Part shown: piece by piece, positions 20,876 through 32,448 of the stretch
How positions within the stretch are numbered: position 1 is the first letter of the stretch
How the letters are laid out: each line of letters starts with the position of its first letter
Origin: Paramecium sonneborni
Lineage: Eukaryota; Ciliophora; Oligohymenophorea; Peniculida; Parameciidae
Length of the DNA stretch: 64,000 nucleotides
Direction: 5' to 3'
Assembly: GCA_905182985.1 (NCBI GenBank)
Contig: CAJJDN010000064.1
Coordinates: 127,895-191,894, forward strand
Position numbers and translations under genes: made by a program
Notes under the pieces: model-generated
The model's database searches: none
The model's input: only the letters and a program-made list of their open reading frames with translations
What the model was told of the DNA's origin: nothing

Positions 20876-22336
20876 ATGTCTTAAGAAGAGGTAGTTGCAT
20901 GTGATTAATGTAAATAAGTGCCAGATAATTACTTAAGTCTAAATTGTAATCATTGTTTCTGCTTAATTTGTATGGCTCAAAGCTTTTTGAAAGTATTTAA
21001 ATTGAAAATAAAAGGGTGGAAGAATCTTCAAATTAGAGGGAACAGATAATATTCATTACATATGTACAGTATGTGAAAAAGATACTCCATTAGATGAAGG
21101 ATCAGTATCAGTAGTTGAGAGTATCTGTCATCAATTGATTCAAAGTAGTCTAGAGAAGGTTAGAGAAGATAAAAATAATACTAAAGAAGAAAAACATATA
21201 GAATAAAGTTAGATAATAGTATAGCCAAAGTGTGAGATTCATACTAAGGAAGATGCAACATTATTTTGTTTCACTTGTGAGAATAAATGTTTTTGTATAA
21301 AATGCTTATTAAGACATGATAATAAGACACATGAGATTTAGAATGTAAATAGCTGTCTAAAGAGATTAAAAAGTAAAATGAATGATGCCACTCATACAAT
21401 AGGGGCATCTTTAGAATTAATGCAATTGCAATTAAAAAGAGTATAAGATCAACATTGTACGTTACAAGAAGAGATGGATTATCTTATGTAGAGAGTTTAA
21501 GAATAGTTCCATTCATTATATTAAGTGATTTAAAATAAAGAGAAGGAGATTCTAACTTAATTAGAGAATCTTAAAGAGGTTTAAGAACAATAGACTGAAA
21601 AAATGCTCAATGATATTCAGTTGAAAATTAACAGTCTAACTTAATTAAGAAGTGATTTTGAGAATATTGGTTTAAGTGAATCATTATAACCTTCAGTTAG
21701 TATTCTTAATTATTATTCTGGATGCAAACAAATAATGTAAAAAGTAATAGGACAAATGAGTTTTAGTGACATTTTTAGTACAGTGAAATATTTCCCTGAT
21801 AATGGTAATTCATTATTTGTTATGAAGATTAATTTTTTAGATATGATGAGTTTGAACTGAAGATACAAAATTTAAAGGCTTAAATAGATAGATTCTTTAC
21901 TTAATAAAGATCAATTTCATAACATGAAAAATAAAGTAGAATTTCATAAAAATCAGCTATTATTGATTAATTATATCTTAGTTAGAGATGTCATACCTAA
22001 ATGGATGAAAGTACTGATAGTTTTAAATCTCATTAAGTATCTACTTATTCAAAAATTAATACTCCAATCAATAATTAAAGAAATCTATAGGCTAAAGTTG
22101 AAGAAATTAAATAATTATATTCAGATAGAGTTAAGACTTAATAAAAATTATAAAAACAGTAAGAAAATAGTCTTAACAATATTCAAAGATCCTTTTCTGA
22201 ATTAGCTAGTTTTAAAAAATAGACTGCTCTAAGTGCACTAAGATTATAGTAAGGATTATTCGATTCAAGAGTAACAAAAAAATAATAATAATCTTAGTAG
22301 TAATAGATTTAAGAATCATAGCAGATTTAAAAATGA
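20876..22336 (+). CDS. RING and B-box zinc-finger protein with coiled coil (TRIM-like)
   Basis: About 468 residues. RING-type cysteines: CDQCKQ, then NCNHCFCLIC, with the last pair CTVC after an intron. A B-box follows (CEIHTKEDATLFCFTCENKC, then KCLLRHDNKTHE). The rest is coiled coil (MQLQLKRVQDQHCTLQEEMD; KVEEIKQLYSDRVKTQ) with a Gln-rich end. Order RING, B-box and coiled coil is the tripartite arrangement of E3 ubiquitin ligases. Introns: 20993-21014 (22 nt) and, less surely, 21819-21850 (32 nt, GTTATG...GATGAG), which fixes the frame but has an unusual end; a one-base frameshift is the alternative. The start at 20876 is the Met next to the RING; 20801 is in frame too. Confidence 0.78.
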
Positions 22337-22369
22337 TTTAAATTGTTAATATAATATTTGATATAAAAT

Positions 22370-23657
22370 TCAATTTAACCATTAAGATAATAGCACATCC
22401 TACATACTAATTCTTTCATTTGGTTCCACTCTCAACATAGATGAAACCAATTATCTTGATGAATTACTCACAAATGAAGGATATTCTAATTTCCCTAAAC
22501 ATATTTTTCTATATAAATCTTTTTCTGAATTTCCACGAAATGGAAACACACCAGTTAAGATTTTATATAAAATAACACCACATGCCCAAACATCAACAGA
22601 TTCATCATAAGTACTTTTTTTAACTAATTCAGGTGCCATATATTGAGGTGTTCCACAAGAACATACCTATTTACCATCTATTTTAATTGAATATCCAAAA
22701 TCTATAATCTTTACTTTTCTAGTATTATAATCAATTAATAAATTTTCAAATTTCAAATCTCTATGAGAAATATTTAATTAATGCATATAAGAAACTGCAT
22801 CTGCAATTTATCTGAATAATATTTTAGCCTCATCTTCATTTAATCTTTTAAATGGACGACCTTTCATAAATGTTTCCAAATTTATTGGAGCTGAATATTC
22901 CATTATTAAAAATATCTGCTTATCATTTTCGTATGTATGATATAAATTTATAATATTTGGATGCTTAATTTAATTTAAGATATCCACTTCTCTCTCTAAA
23001 TTCTTAATATGCATATTATTCATCTTCTTTCTATCATATATCTTTATCGCAACTTCAATATCTAATTCTCTATGTCTTGCCATTTTCACTTCTGCAGTTG
23101 CCCCTATACCCAACGTCTTAATAAAACAATAACTCTCTATTCCTTAATTCTCCATCGGAATTTCTACAAGTTATGAATATTCCTTTCTAATAATTGCATT
23201 TTCTGGATTCTCTCCATAAGACCCTTATTATTGATAATTAGATTTTAATATATTCCTAAGATTGCTTCCTATATTCTTTGATACAGGCATTGTTTTCTTC
23301 TTTTACATAACTTAATTGTTTTCCTACTTTGGAGAACATTATCTATTTGGTTTTTAAGATTTTATTGGCGATTTATTGTTATGCATTTTATTATGAAAAG
23401 AGATAGATTGTCGTTGAGTGTTCTCTTAATTTTTTAGATATTTCTTTTTGAGATCGAAGAGTTTAGAATGTTAATTAACCATAAATCCTTATAAATTTAA
23501 TGGTTAATGGCTCTTTAGATAATCTATAATACTATTTTATTATTTTACTTAATGATTAATACATATTAGTTTCAGTAGGTTAATCATATTCTTAATTAAA
23601 GTCTTCCTCAGGACTTGTCTAAAGTGTCATTTACTTATGTTAGTCAAAATTGATCAT
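22370..23657 (-). CDS. CAMK/SNF1-like Ser/Thr protein kinase
   Basis: 420 residues, kinase domain in the C-terminal two thirds. TLGIGATAEVK is the glycine loop, EVAIKIYDRK the ATP lysine, EREVDILNQIKHPNI helix C. ISHRDLKFENLLID is the catalytic loop, IIDFGYS the DFG and CGTPQYMAPEL the activation-segment end. The domain closes with MLRVEPNERISMQDVLLSQW. The CGTPxYMAPE and HRDLKFEN forms are those of AMPK/MARK relatives. About 130 N-terminal residues are polar and Lys/Gln/Ser-rich. One intron at 23524-23548 joins a first exon (MINFDQHKQM...) to the rest; the frame is exactly 421 codons. No autoinhibitory or UBA domain is visible. Confidence 0.9.
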
Positions 23658-23910
23658 TGATTTTAACTATAAATAAATCAGTTATTAATATATTTTATAA
23701 TTATTTTTTAAAACTATACTTTAGACTTCCTTTAAGTGTTCTAAATTGTTTTTTACTTATTTTTTGATTGTAAAATAAATAGATTCATTAAATTGTATTA
23801 AGTATTTCATGCTTTTTGATAATGATGAAAATTCTATTGAGAAGAGAAAATTAATAATATACTCTCTTTCTGAACTTGTTTTTTTTTAAGATTTATTTAT
23901 TTAATTAAAA

Positions 23911-24851
23911 ATGTAGAGATTATAAGGAGCAACACTTAGTTTATGGAATAGCTTTACTCCAGTTCCTTAGTATGCATTTGCTACATTGAATCTTAAATAA
24001 TTGAAGCAAAGAATGAAATCTGTAGGATCAATCAGAAAGATTACTAAGGCAATGAAGATGGTTGCTGCTTCAAAAATGAAACAGGATGTTTAGAGACTTG
24101 AAAATGGAAAATACTTTGGTGTTCGTTCAATATAAGATTTATTTGCAAATGAAACATACTTATAGAAAAAACAATTGAATTTCAAAATAAATAAGAGTCT
24201 GTTGGTTCCAATTACATCAGATAAAGGACTTTGTGGTGGCATAAACTCATCTATAATAAGAGAAACTCGTTCAGTTGTACGTCAAAATCGTAATGCTTAT
24301 AAATTATTCTTAATTGGTGAAAAAGTATGTATAAATATGATTAATTATAATAGTCTCTTGGAGCATTACAAAGAGCATTTCCTGAATTATTAACTTAAGC
24401 AATCACAGCAATTCAAACTCCAATAAATTTTATTAATTCATCTTCAATTGCTCATTAGATCTAATTGAATGTGACAGAAGATATTGATTAAATCACAATA
24501 ATCTTCAATCAATTTAAGAATGTAGTTCAGTAAGTCGTAAAAAGAGTTGACTTATTGAATAGAAAGAATTTTATAGCTTAATTCAGATTGGTTACAAAAT
24601 ATGATACAGCTGAACCTGAAAAAGAATTTGTTCAAAATTATATGTATGAATATTATATTGCAACTGCATTCTATCATGCTATGTTGAATAATTTTGCTAG
24701 TGAAACATCTTCAAGAATGAATGCTATGGAGAATGCTTCTAAAAATGCAGGTGAAATGCTTGATAAATTGACACTTGATTATAATAAAGTTAGACAAGCT
24801 AAAATCACTGTTGAATTATGTGAAATCATTTCAGGAGCCTCAGCTGTCTGA
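23911..24851 (+). CDS. ATP5F1C: mitochondrial F1F0 ATP synthase gamma subunit
   Basis: 303-residue central rotor shaft subunit. The N-terminal coiled coil [20 protein letters not shown], the core [16 protein letters not shown] and the C-terminal helix [19 protein letters not shown] are classical. The first 25 residues ([15 protein letters not shown]...) form a plausible mitochondrial targeting peptide, basic and free of acid residues. One intron at 24325-24353 (29 nt). Length is normal for eukaryotic gamma. It turns within the alpha3beta3 head, coupling proton flow to ATP synthesis. It converges with the EF-hand gene, 83 bp away. Confidence 0.95.
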
Positions 24852-24934
24852 TATGATATCAAATCATTTAGAACATTTATATATATATTTAATAATTTAA
24901 TCTGTTCTTATGCTTATTATATAAATTGTGTTTA

Positions 24935-25588
24935 TCATTTTGTTCTGAGTACTTCAGTCTCAATTTTTCTTCTATTTGTCAATTTAGCTAAATATTTCTC
25001 AAATTATTCAGCTGTAACATCTTCAGCACCATATCCAGCAACATTATGAACTATTTCATCAATATCTTTTTGTGAGAAATTAAGATGCAATTCATCTGAA
25101 ATCTTTTTCAAATCCTCCTTATCTAAAGTTCCTTTACCATCAATATCCACTAAGGTAAATAATTATTCTCTTCCTTTCTAATCAAATAAATTTCCCTATT
25201 AGATTATATACAATCAAATTACCAATTTATTTGTCAATTCTCTTACAAATTCTTCAAAATCCACTCCACCATCTCCATGCTAATCTGATACTTATTACAA
25301 TGTATTAGCTACTATTGGATTCTTCTCAACCAATCCCAATTGTTATGCTGTTATCATTACATCCTTTAGATCTATTCTTCTTGTTCTAGGATCACAATAC
25401 AAATTAAATAATCTGTAAAGCTATAAGATATCATCATTTGTTAATGTTGTATGATTTTTTACCCAAGGCTTTTGAAGTAAAGCAATCTCATCTTTATCTA
25501 AATTTTATTGATTCATTAAATTTAAGATATTTTTTATTAATATTCCTTCTAAACTTTATTTATTTTTATATTTAATACATTCCTACAT
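24935..25588 (-). CDS. EF-hand calcium-binding protein (centrin/calcineurin B size)
   Basis: 208 residues. At least two EF-hand loops are readable: DQHGDGGVDFEE (near residue 105) and DIDGKGTLDKED (near 145), with flanking helices; two others (around YCDPRTRRIDLKDV and VAGYGAEDVTAEQF) look degenerate. The four-helix-pair length resembles calmodulin-fold proteins such as centrins or calcineurin B, but no centrin signature is evident. One intron, 25196-25222. The start at 25588 is only 6 bp from the start of the divergent gene at 25595; an internal Met at MNQQNLDKDE is the alternative. Likely a cytoplasmic calcium sensor. Confidence 0.82.
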
Positions 25589-25594
25589 AAATAA

Positions 25595-25918
25595 ATGGCA
25601 CTATAACTTTAAAATAAACTTTAAGGAGTCCTTATGGTCTTTGAAGATACTCTCAGAAATTCTCTTCATTAAGAAATGAATTAATAAGACCTTCAATTAA
25701 GAGCACATCATATGCTCACTTATCAAAATGAACTTTTAACTTTAATTGATTCAATGCCAGATATTGATGATTCCATCCCCAAAACCAATTTATAAGATTA
25801 TTTCCATGAAAAAGATCAATAAATTGATAAACATGCTTTACTTAAAAAAAAACTTAATGAACTAAGTGAAGAAGTAGATGCTAAAATTTAAGAATATTTC
25901 ACTCAATAAAAATTATGA
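25595..25918 (+). CDS. short coiled-coil protein, unknown
   Basis: 107-residue helical protein in one exon: FEDTLRNSLHQEMNQQDLQL and HALLKKKLNELSEEVDAKIQ show heptad spacing. No domain recognised. Its size and composition are like small cytoskeletal or axonemal linkers, but that is only an impression. It diverges from the EF-hand gene with 6 bp between the two ATG codons and converges with the BTB gene with 18 bp between stops, a very tightly packed locus. Confidence 0.65.
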
Positions 25919-25936
25919 ATATTATATATATAATAA

Positions 25937-26979
25937 TCATTAGTAAAAATTTTACGTATAATTTCTAACGTAATCCTATGAATTATAATCTGAATCTGAT
26001 TCTTATTAATCAAAATCTTCAACTACAAAATGAACTTTTCTTGCTTTCCTAATCTTCTTTTGATGATAATTTAAAAATAATTTTGTCATCAATCCTGGTA
26101 CTTTAGTTATCTATTATTCTAAATTTGGATTCAAACGTAAGATCTAATCAAAGTCATCAATAAATAAACTATGAGCTTTATCAAGTATTATTGGAGATAA
26201 TATATCACAATATTTCTCCACAAACAATAAAACCTATAAAATATTTGTAATGTCTAATTTTGATATAATATCTTCTTCGCATTTTTATTTAAGATCCATA
26301 ATCATATATTCGTCTGCCAATAACATTAAATCACATGCATCTGCAATATTATCTGGGAACTAACAAAATTATTAATTTATTTAAATACTTCTTTCCAATA
26401 TCCACTATATATCCACCCTAACATCAATTTAAATAATTCAGGCTTCTTACATTCCACTTTTATAACATTCTATGCACTCTCCATAAGATTGGATGAAAAC
26501 ATTCCATTAAATTTTGGAGATCGACAACACAAAATACATTTATGTAATGGAAGCACCTATCTATTTATTATAATTCTTACTATATCATCATTTATTTTTA
26601 GGATTACATCACTAAAGATTCCTCCTAAAAATAAATTTTATAATGAAGTTTTTAAAGGATTTTGCACCATCTAATTAAACTCATTAGTATGAATCACTTT
26701 AACTAAACTAGCTGTCATTATACTAGTCTCAGGCTAAATCTTTAATTAATTAAATACTCTTATATCTCTTCCTAATGATTGAAATCGAAGTTATTTATAA
26801 TTTAAACCTGTTATACCACAAAATTCTAAACTATACGATAAAAAAGTTCGAGGCTTTGTAATTGGTAATCTGATAGAATTGTTTTTTAAAATTATAACTT
26901 GATTCTTAGAAGAATTCATCAAATCTTCACCAGCTTCAAAAATTATGTCAAGTTAATCTGATCCTCTCTTTTTTAACAT
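25937..26979 (-). CDS. BTB/POZ-domain protein
   Basis: 337 residues. The BTB fold begins at GGIFSDVILKINDD, continues VLPLHKCILCCRSPKFNGMF then SSNLMESAQNVIKVEC, LFKLMLGWIYSG and, after a 29-nt intron (26360-26388), DNIADACDLMLLADEYMIMD then LKQKCEEDI. These are the standard BTB blocks including the LHKxIL and YxxY-like segments. BTB domains dimerise and often recruit Cullin-3. The N-terminal 120 residues have no recognised domain. The C terminus is basic then acidic (KKIRKARKVHFVVEDFDQ). No Kelch repeats follow. Confidence 0.9.
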
Positions 26980-27603
26980 TTTTAATTCTAAAATATATAA
27001 ATACTTTAATTTCTAATATTTACAAAATTTATTAAATTAATTTCCTCTATTTAAATATATTTTACTTAATCTCCAAACATGAAAACTTAAATTGATGAAT
27101 TTTAATTTATATAATTAAAAATTATTGATCCATATTATTACAAAAAGTATTTATTATTTTCATTTTCATTTAAGCTTTGAAATTCCTTACTTCATAAGTA
27201 AATAATTATCACTAAAAAATTATTTTGTAAACTTGTTGAATTTTTTTATGATACAATTCTTTGTTAATCTAAATATTTTTTTTATATTGTAATAGGATTT
27301 AAAATATTTTATATAGAATCGTCTGATTAAAAAAATAAGTGTTATGTAGTATAATTAACTTAATACTTCAAAAAATTTGTTTAAATTTTATATAAATTTT
27401 CTACATATAATCACCTTATAACTTTTGATTAAGAATATAAATAAGTTTTTTAAAAAAAGCTTACCAAAATAATTTTGTTAATATTTTAAAAGAGTAGTTC
27501 AAGTTATCTTAGTATTTGAATTAGTTTATGAAGTTTAATAAATTTTAAAAATTAGAAATTCAGGAAGTTCAATTTTATAATATAATAATTAATTACAGAA
27601 TAA
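26980..27603. other. A+T-rich spacer between divergent BTB and PP2C genes
   Basis: About 620 bp, the promoter side of both genes. No tRNA, repeat or long frame seen. An ATG at 27529 opens about 60 codons in a different frame from the PP2C gene; it might be an upstream exon, but I could not join it. Confidence 0.5.
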
Positions 27604-28932
27604 ATGCATTAATAATCTGTTCCGATAACAAGATTATAAAGAGATTATCGTTTGAAACCACTCGAGTTTTTGTCTCCATAAAAAGAAAACATGCAACGAA
27701 TAGTATAAAGATATCCTGAAAGTGCAGATTATAACAATAATAATGGTAAATATTAGGCAAATTTATCATTGCCTGCACTACCGCCTTTAAAAAAGTTGAG
27801 TAAAATAGAATAGACAGTTTCAATTTATAAGGGTAAGGCTGGTCGTTTACCATCTATATAATTTACAGCAAGTGAGTAGTAATTATAAAGAAAAAAGTAA
27901 ATATCAGAAATAGATGGAGTGAGGAAATCCATAACACCAGAAAAAAGATTAGGAAAGAGAAATTCTTTGATATTTGCAATGAAAACCAAAGCTGGTTGTT
28001 AACCAAATAAGGCAACAAAAATAAATTAAGATGCGGCAATAGTTTGTCCAAAAAATGTAGAAAGGTAAAAGAAAATAGAAATAAATATAGTGTTGGATTT
28101 AAGTTATTTGCAGTTTGTGATGGTCATGGTTTAAATGGTCATTTGGTATCTAATTAAATAAAATAACAATTACCTAAACACTTGAGTAGATTATTAAAGG
28201 ACACAGAATAAATCGAGAATCAGATTTAGAAAGCATTTACAATAACGAATAGAGAATTATGGAACTCTGAGATAGACACTAATCTTTCAGGTTCAACTAC
28301 AGTATCATTATTGATAACTAAGAATCTTGTAATTTAAATATAATAATGAAGATTTATTCAGCAAATGTAGGAGATTCTAGAGCAATAATGTGTAGATTTA
28401 ATGATGGATGGAAGGTAGTTCCTTTAAGTAGAGATCATAAACCAGATGATCCCGAAGAGAAACAAAAGATTTAAGATGCAGGAGGAAGAGTAGAATAATA
28501 AAAAGGTTAATTAATTAATATAATGTTTAGATTTGCATGGAAATCCAATAGGACCATTTAGAGTTTGGTTATCTTATATTCCGGCACCAGGATTAGCAAT
28601 GACAAGATCATTTGGAGATAAAGTAGGAGCTTAAGCAGGAGTGACTGCAGAACCTGAAATTAAATAATATTCTATAACTGAATAGGATCATTTTATTGTA
28701 GTAGCATCAGATGGAGTATGGGAATATTTAAGTAATGAAGAGGTATAGATAAATTCAATTAGGTAATGAGTATTGTTGTTCCATACTTGGAAAAAGATAA
28801 TCCAGATTAAGCAGCTGAACGCATCATAATAGAGGCAACTCAGGCATGGAGAAGAGTAAATTTTATATTAATCTTTAGAATAGTTTAGCAAGAGACGACA
28901 TTACTTGTATAGTTATATTCTTATAAAAATGA
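27604..28932 (+). CDS. second PP2C-family Ser/Thr phosphatase
   Basis: 403 residues, six exons. PP2C motifs: FAVCDGHGLNGHLV, LSGSTTVSLL, SANVGDSRAIM, SRDHKPD, LHGNPIGPFRVW, MTRSFGDKVG, ASDGVWEYL and ARDDITCIVIF at the end. All acidic metal ligands are present. Introns: 28065-28090 (26), 28329-28351 (23), 28506-28530 (25), 28743-28762 (20, the shortest found) and 28856-28878 (23); the joined frame is 404 codons. About 150 N-terminal residues are basic and Gln/Ser-rich. It is more divergent from, not a recent copy of, the PP2C at 8.6-9.9 kb. Start uncertain upstream of 27604. Confidence 0.9.
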
Positions 28933-29251
28933 AATAATCATTTATTATAATTTTACACATTCTAAAACACTTTAATGTTTTAGTTCTCTTTAAAATTTAT
29001 AGTCTATATTTAATAAAATTAATAATAATTATGAAAAAAAATAATAATAGGTTTTTCATATACAAAAAAATTTTTATAAAAGAAATTTGAAAGATGAAAT
29101 ATAAGAAAAAGAAATTTCAATTTTCTTAGATAAATAATAATATATCATTATAATATATTATACACTAAGTTTGAAAAGAGAACTTTAAATTATAAATGAA
29201 TACTTTTTAGATTAATAATTAGATAAAGATAATAAATACTAATTAATTAAA
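28933..29251. other. A+T-rich spacer
   Basis: About 320 bp between two + strand genes. No gene, RNA or repeat recognised; the promoter of the C2HC protein gene should lie here. Confidence 0.5.
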
Positions 29252-30385
29252 ATGAAACCAGCAGGTCAACCTCCTCGTTCAAACTAATAAAGGGCAAACT
29301 CTCGAGAAGCCAGACTCAATTTTGCTCAATAAGCAGAAATGAATCTTCGTGGAGATTTCAGACTTTAAGCACCTGTAGAGCCATAAAGACCTATATAAAG
29401 AAGTAATAGTTATAGTCGCAACAATCCTAATCGTCCTGCTACTCAAGAAGAAATACGATCTGCTTTAACTTTATTAAAAGCTAAAAGAGATAGAGATAGG
29501 AAATATATTCAATCCACATAGGATACTCCTGATAATGATTTTTATAAAGCACCTAATTTAATGAAAGCATAAAGTTATTAGCCTCAAACTATATCATATG
29601 AAGACATTGTAGCTAAGGAGGATAAAAAGCCTATTGAAATTAATGAATACGAAGATGATGATGAAGATTTAGTTGAATGTCCTGAAGGTTGTGGAAGAAA
29701 GTTCAAGAGGTCTGCTTTATAAAAACATATTAAGATATGTAAGAAAGTATTTCAAGAGAAGAGAAAAGCATTTGATACGAAAGAACATCGGATAATCAAT
29801 TAAGATCATGCTAAATTGTTATAAAAATAAGAAATAGAAGAATAGATTTGTAATATTTTGCATATATTGAAGAATAATAACAATAATAGAAAAAAAAATA
29901 AACTTAAACTAAAATTGATGATAGACCAATACAAGGTTAAAAAAAGCCTAAGTGGAAATTGTAATCTGAATAATTCAGAGCTGCAATGAAATTAAATAAA
30001 GGAGCCACTCTTACCCAATAGGAATAAGTACATGAATAATTTAGTATAGATTGCCATTGAAGAAGTAGATGACAGAGTTTAGTGTGAACATTGCGGCAGA
30101 AAATTTAATGAGTAAACAGCTTTAAAACATATACCTTCTTGTAAAGAAAAGGCCATGATTAATTAAATGAAAAAGAAATCACAACAAATGCTACCACCCT
30201 AATAAAATACTATTAGATCTCAGTTTAATGCAACTAACAATTTCCCTAAATAATAACAATAACCTTAATAATAAATCAATAATAATAGAAATAATGTAAA
30301 TCTAAATGGTACAAATAACACATTCACAAGTACTTAAACAGCATCAAGAAGGCCTCCTCCCCCTTCTTCTTCAAAAAAACATTGA
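29252..30385 (+). CDS. C2HC zinc-finger protein (ZC2HC1-like)
   Basis: 362 residues. Two C2HC fingers: VECPEGCGRKFKRSALQKH then IKICKK near residue 150, and VQCEHCGRKFNEQTALKH then IPSCKE near 260; each has C-x2/3-C-x12-H-x3/5-C spacing as in the ZC2HC1 family. The family includes ciliary and cytoskeletal proteins, but a molecular role is not established. The N terminus is Pro/Arg/Gln-rich (KPAGQPPRSNQQ), the C terminus low-complexity Asn/Gln then PPPPSSS. Introns at 29850-29872 and 30028-30049. Between the fingers lies a Lys/Gln-rich linker. Confidence 0.82.
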
Positions 30386-30413
30386 ATATAAATATCTATA
30401 ATTTAATTTATAA

Positions 30414-32430
30414 TCAATGTAAATAATCAACATTCTTCAAGTATTTCATATAACTTCCTACATCAAAATTCTATGTTGTCTAGTTAGCCGAAGAATTATT
30501 GTGAATTGGAATCTTCTATGCTTATTTAGGTTTCTCTACTATATTTTTTTATACTGGCTTTGCAGGTAGTGCACCTGTTTAAGAAAATCCTTAAGTATTA
30601 TTTTAAGCTATTTCTTATCTTAAATTAGATAAAGTCTTATGCATCTACGTTAATTAACTCTTTTCTTATTCAATCTATATTTTTTCTTATTAATTTTGAG
30701 TCAATTATTAATGCAATTCAAGTTTCTATTTTTAAATAGTTTCCTTTTCTTATTAGTATATTTGTCTAAATTCTTGAACATTACTAATTTCTTTGTGATA
30801 AAGTTTCTCTTTTTCATTTATTTCTTTCAATTTTTACAGTAATTACTGCCTTTCACCCTCAATTAAACCTAATTTTCTCGAATATTCAGCATGCAAACTA
30901 GTAACTTAATTAGTTTTCATATCTAAATCCCTTTATAATGCAATCAGTTGCATTTCTTTAGCTCCATTTTTTTGCTATTGCTTTTCGATATCTGAATATT
31001 TTTACTAAATTATTTGATTATTTTTCTATGTGAATTCATGGTATTCACTTTTTTATTATTCAAATAATTGTCTTTCTAAATCCAATTATCTTAATTTACT
31101 TTAAGCTTAAGAATTCATCTCATTTTTTAAAAGTTCAAGTTCATTTCTTGTTTATAATAATATTAATTTACTTTTATCTTTAAATATACATATTCTCTTA
31201 TTCTAATCTTTTCTTGGTTTCAATTTCTAATGTTCTTAAAGATTCTTTAATTTCTTATAATAATTATTTTTCATTTTATAAGGATCTCTTATCTCCTTCT
31301 ATAGAAGCAAGAAATAATTATTCTCTCCTGCTTATATCATCTTAAATATTTTAAAGTCTTTTCTTTTCATTTTCGATATAAGATTTTTCTTTTTCCAAAT
31401 ACATTTCCTTGTCATTAATATCATTTTGTTTCTTTTCCAATAATCTCATCTTTTCTTAAGTCTATGATTCATGCTTTTAATATAATTGATTCTTAAGTGT
31501 CTCCAATTCTTTTGCACTATCCTTTATCTTATCTGCTAGATGATCCAATTATTTCTATTCTCCTAATTACTGTCTCATTATTTCATTCTATAAGATATAA
31601 ACTCAAAATAGTTACTTCTAACTTCATAGCATCTATAGCTCTTTATTTATCTTTATCATAATTAGATTTCAATTATTCTTTTTCTTTATTGAAATTTCTC
31701 TCTGCTTCCAATTTTTCATTCATTAATCTTTGTCTCTCATTTTTTTCAATTGCTAATTCATCAGATAATTTTAATTTTTCATTTTTCACAGCCTATATTT
31801 CATCTTATAATTTGTCTTTTTCTAATTTAAGCTGTTTTATTTCATCTTGAAACTTTTGAGTATTTATATTCACAGGAACATTAAGTTATATTTCTGGTTA
31901 TTTGCTTTATTTCATAGAGTAATCAGATTAAACTGATTGTTTTTCTACTTCTATCTGTTATGTATTATTTGCTATTGGATCTTAACTTGAATTAATATCA
32001 CTTTTCTAGGGTTGACCCTTATTTTATGATAGCATTCTCATTTTTTATCTTCTACTTCCCATTGACATTTCCATATTATTACTATTATCTTCAATCTATG
32101 GAGGTGGAGGTGGCAAATCTTTATTTATAATAGGTTTTGGTAGTTAGAAGAGGTCAGCCATTTTTTGTTTTTTTGATTCATCTATAAGTGCAGTTTAAGG
32201 TCTTTATCGAGGAACAAAAGAAGATTGTCTATCGACTGGAGAATCTTGAGATTTTAGAATACTATCAAATTCATATGGATCGTTTGAAATTTTTTGTGTC
32301 TCCAATTTCCTTCATTAAATAAATTCTTTTACGGTGGATCCAAAAAGGACCTTCTGTTCCTTTCTCTAGTGCTCTAAGGTTTTGTGTCATTATTAAGAGA
32401 TATTTCCTCTAATAAATCATCGATATCCAT
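30414..32430 (-). CDS. long coiled-coil protein, possibly basal-body or ciliary
   Basis: 646 residues. The N-terminal 200 residues are polar with a proline run (KDLPPPPPQIED); from about residue 230 to 590 the chain is nearly continuous coiled coil (FQDEIKQLKLEKDKLQDEIQ; LEKEKSYIENEKKRLQNIQ). Introns: 31147-31171, 31588-31615 and 32310-32332; 647 codons exactly. The overall plan (disordered N terminus with MDIDDLLEEI, then a long coil) resembles centrosomal or transition-fibre proteins such as FBF1, but the identity is only a guess. The upstream gene on the same strand ends 18 bp before the start. Confidence 0.75.
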
Positions 32431-32448
32431 ATAAATTATTAATTATAT

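Noticed and set aside
27529..27715. Upstream ATG before the second PP2C gene
   Set aside because: Different frame and no intron joins it to the PP2C exon.
30414..32430. Firm identification as FBF1
   Set aside because: Only the overall plan fits; coiled coils give false similarity, and no unique motif was seen.
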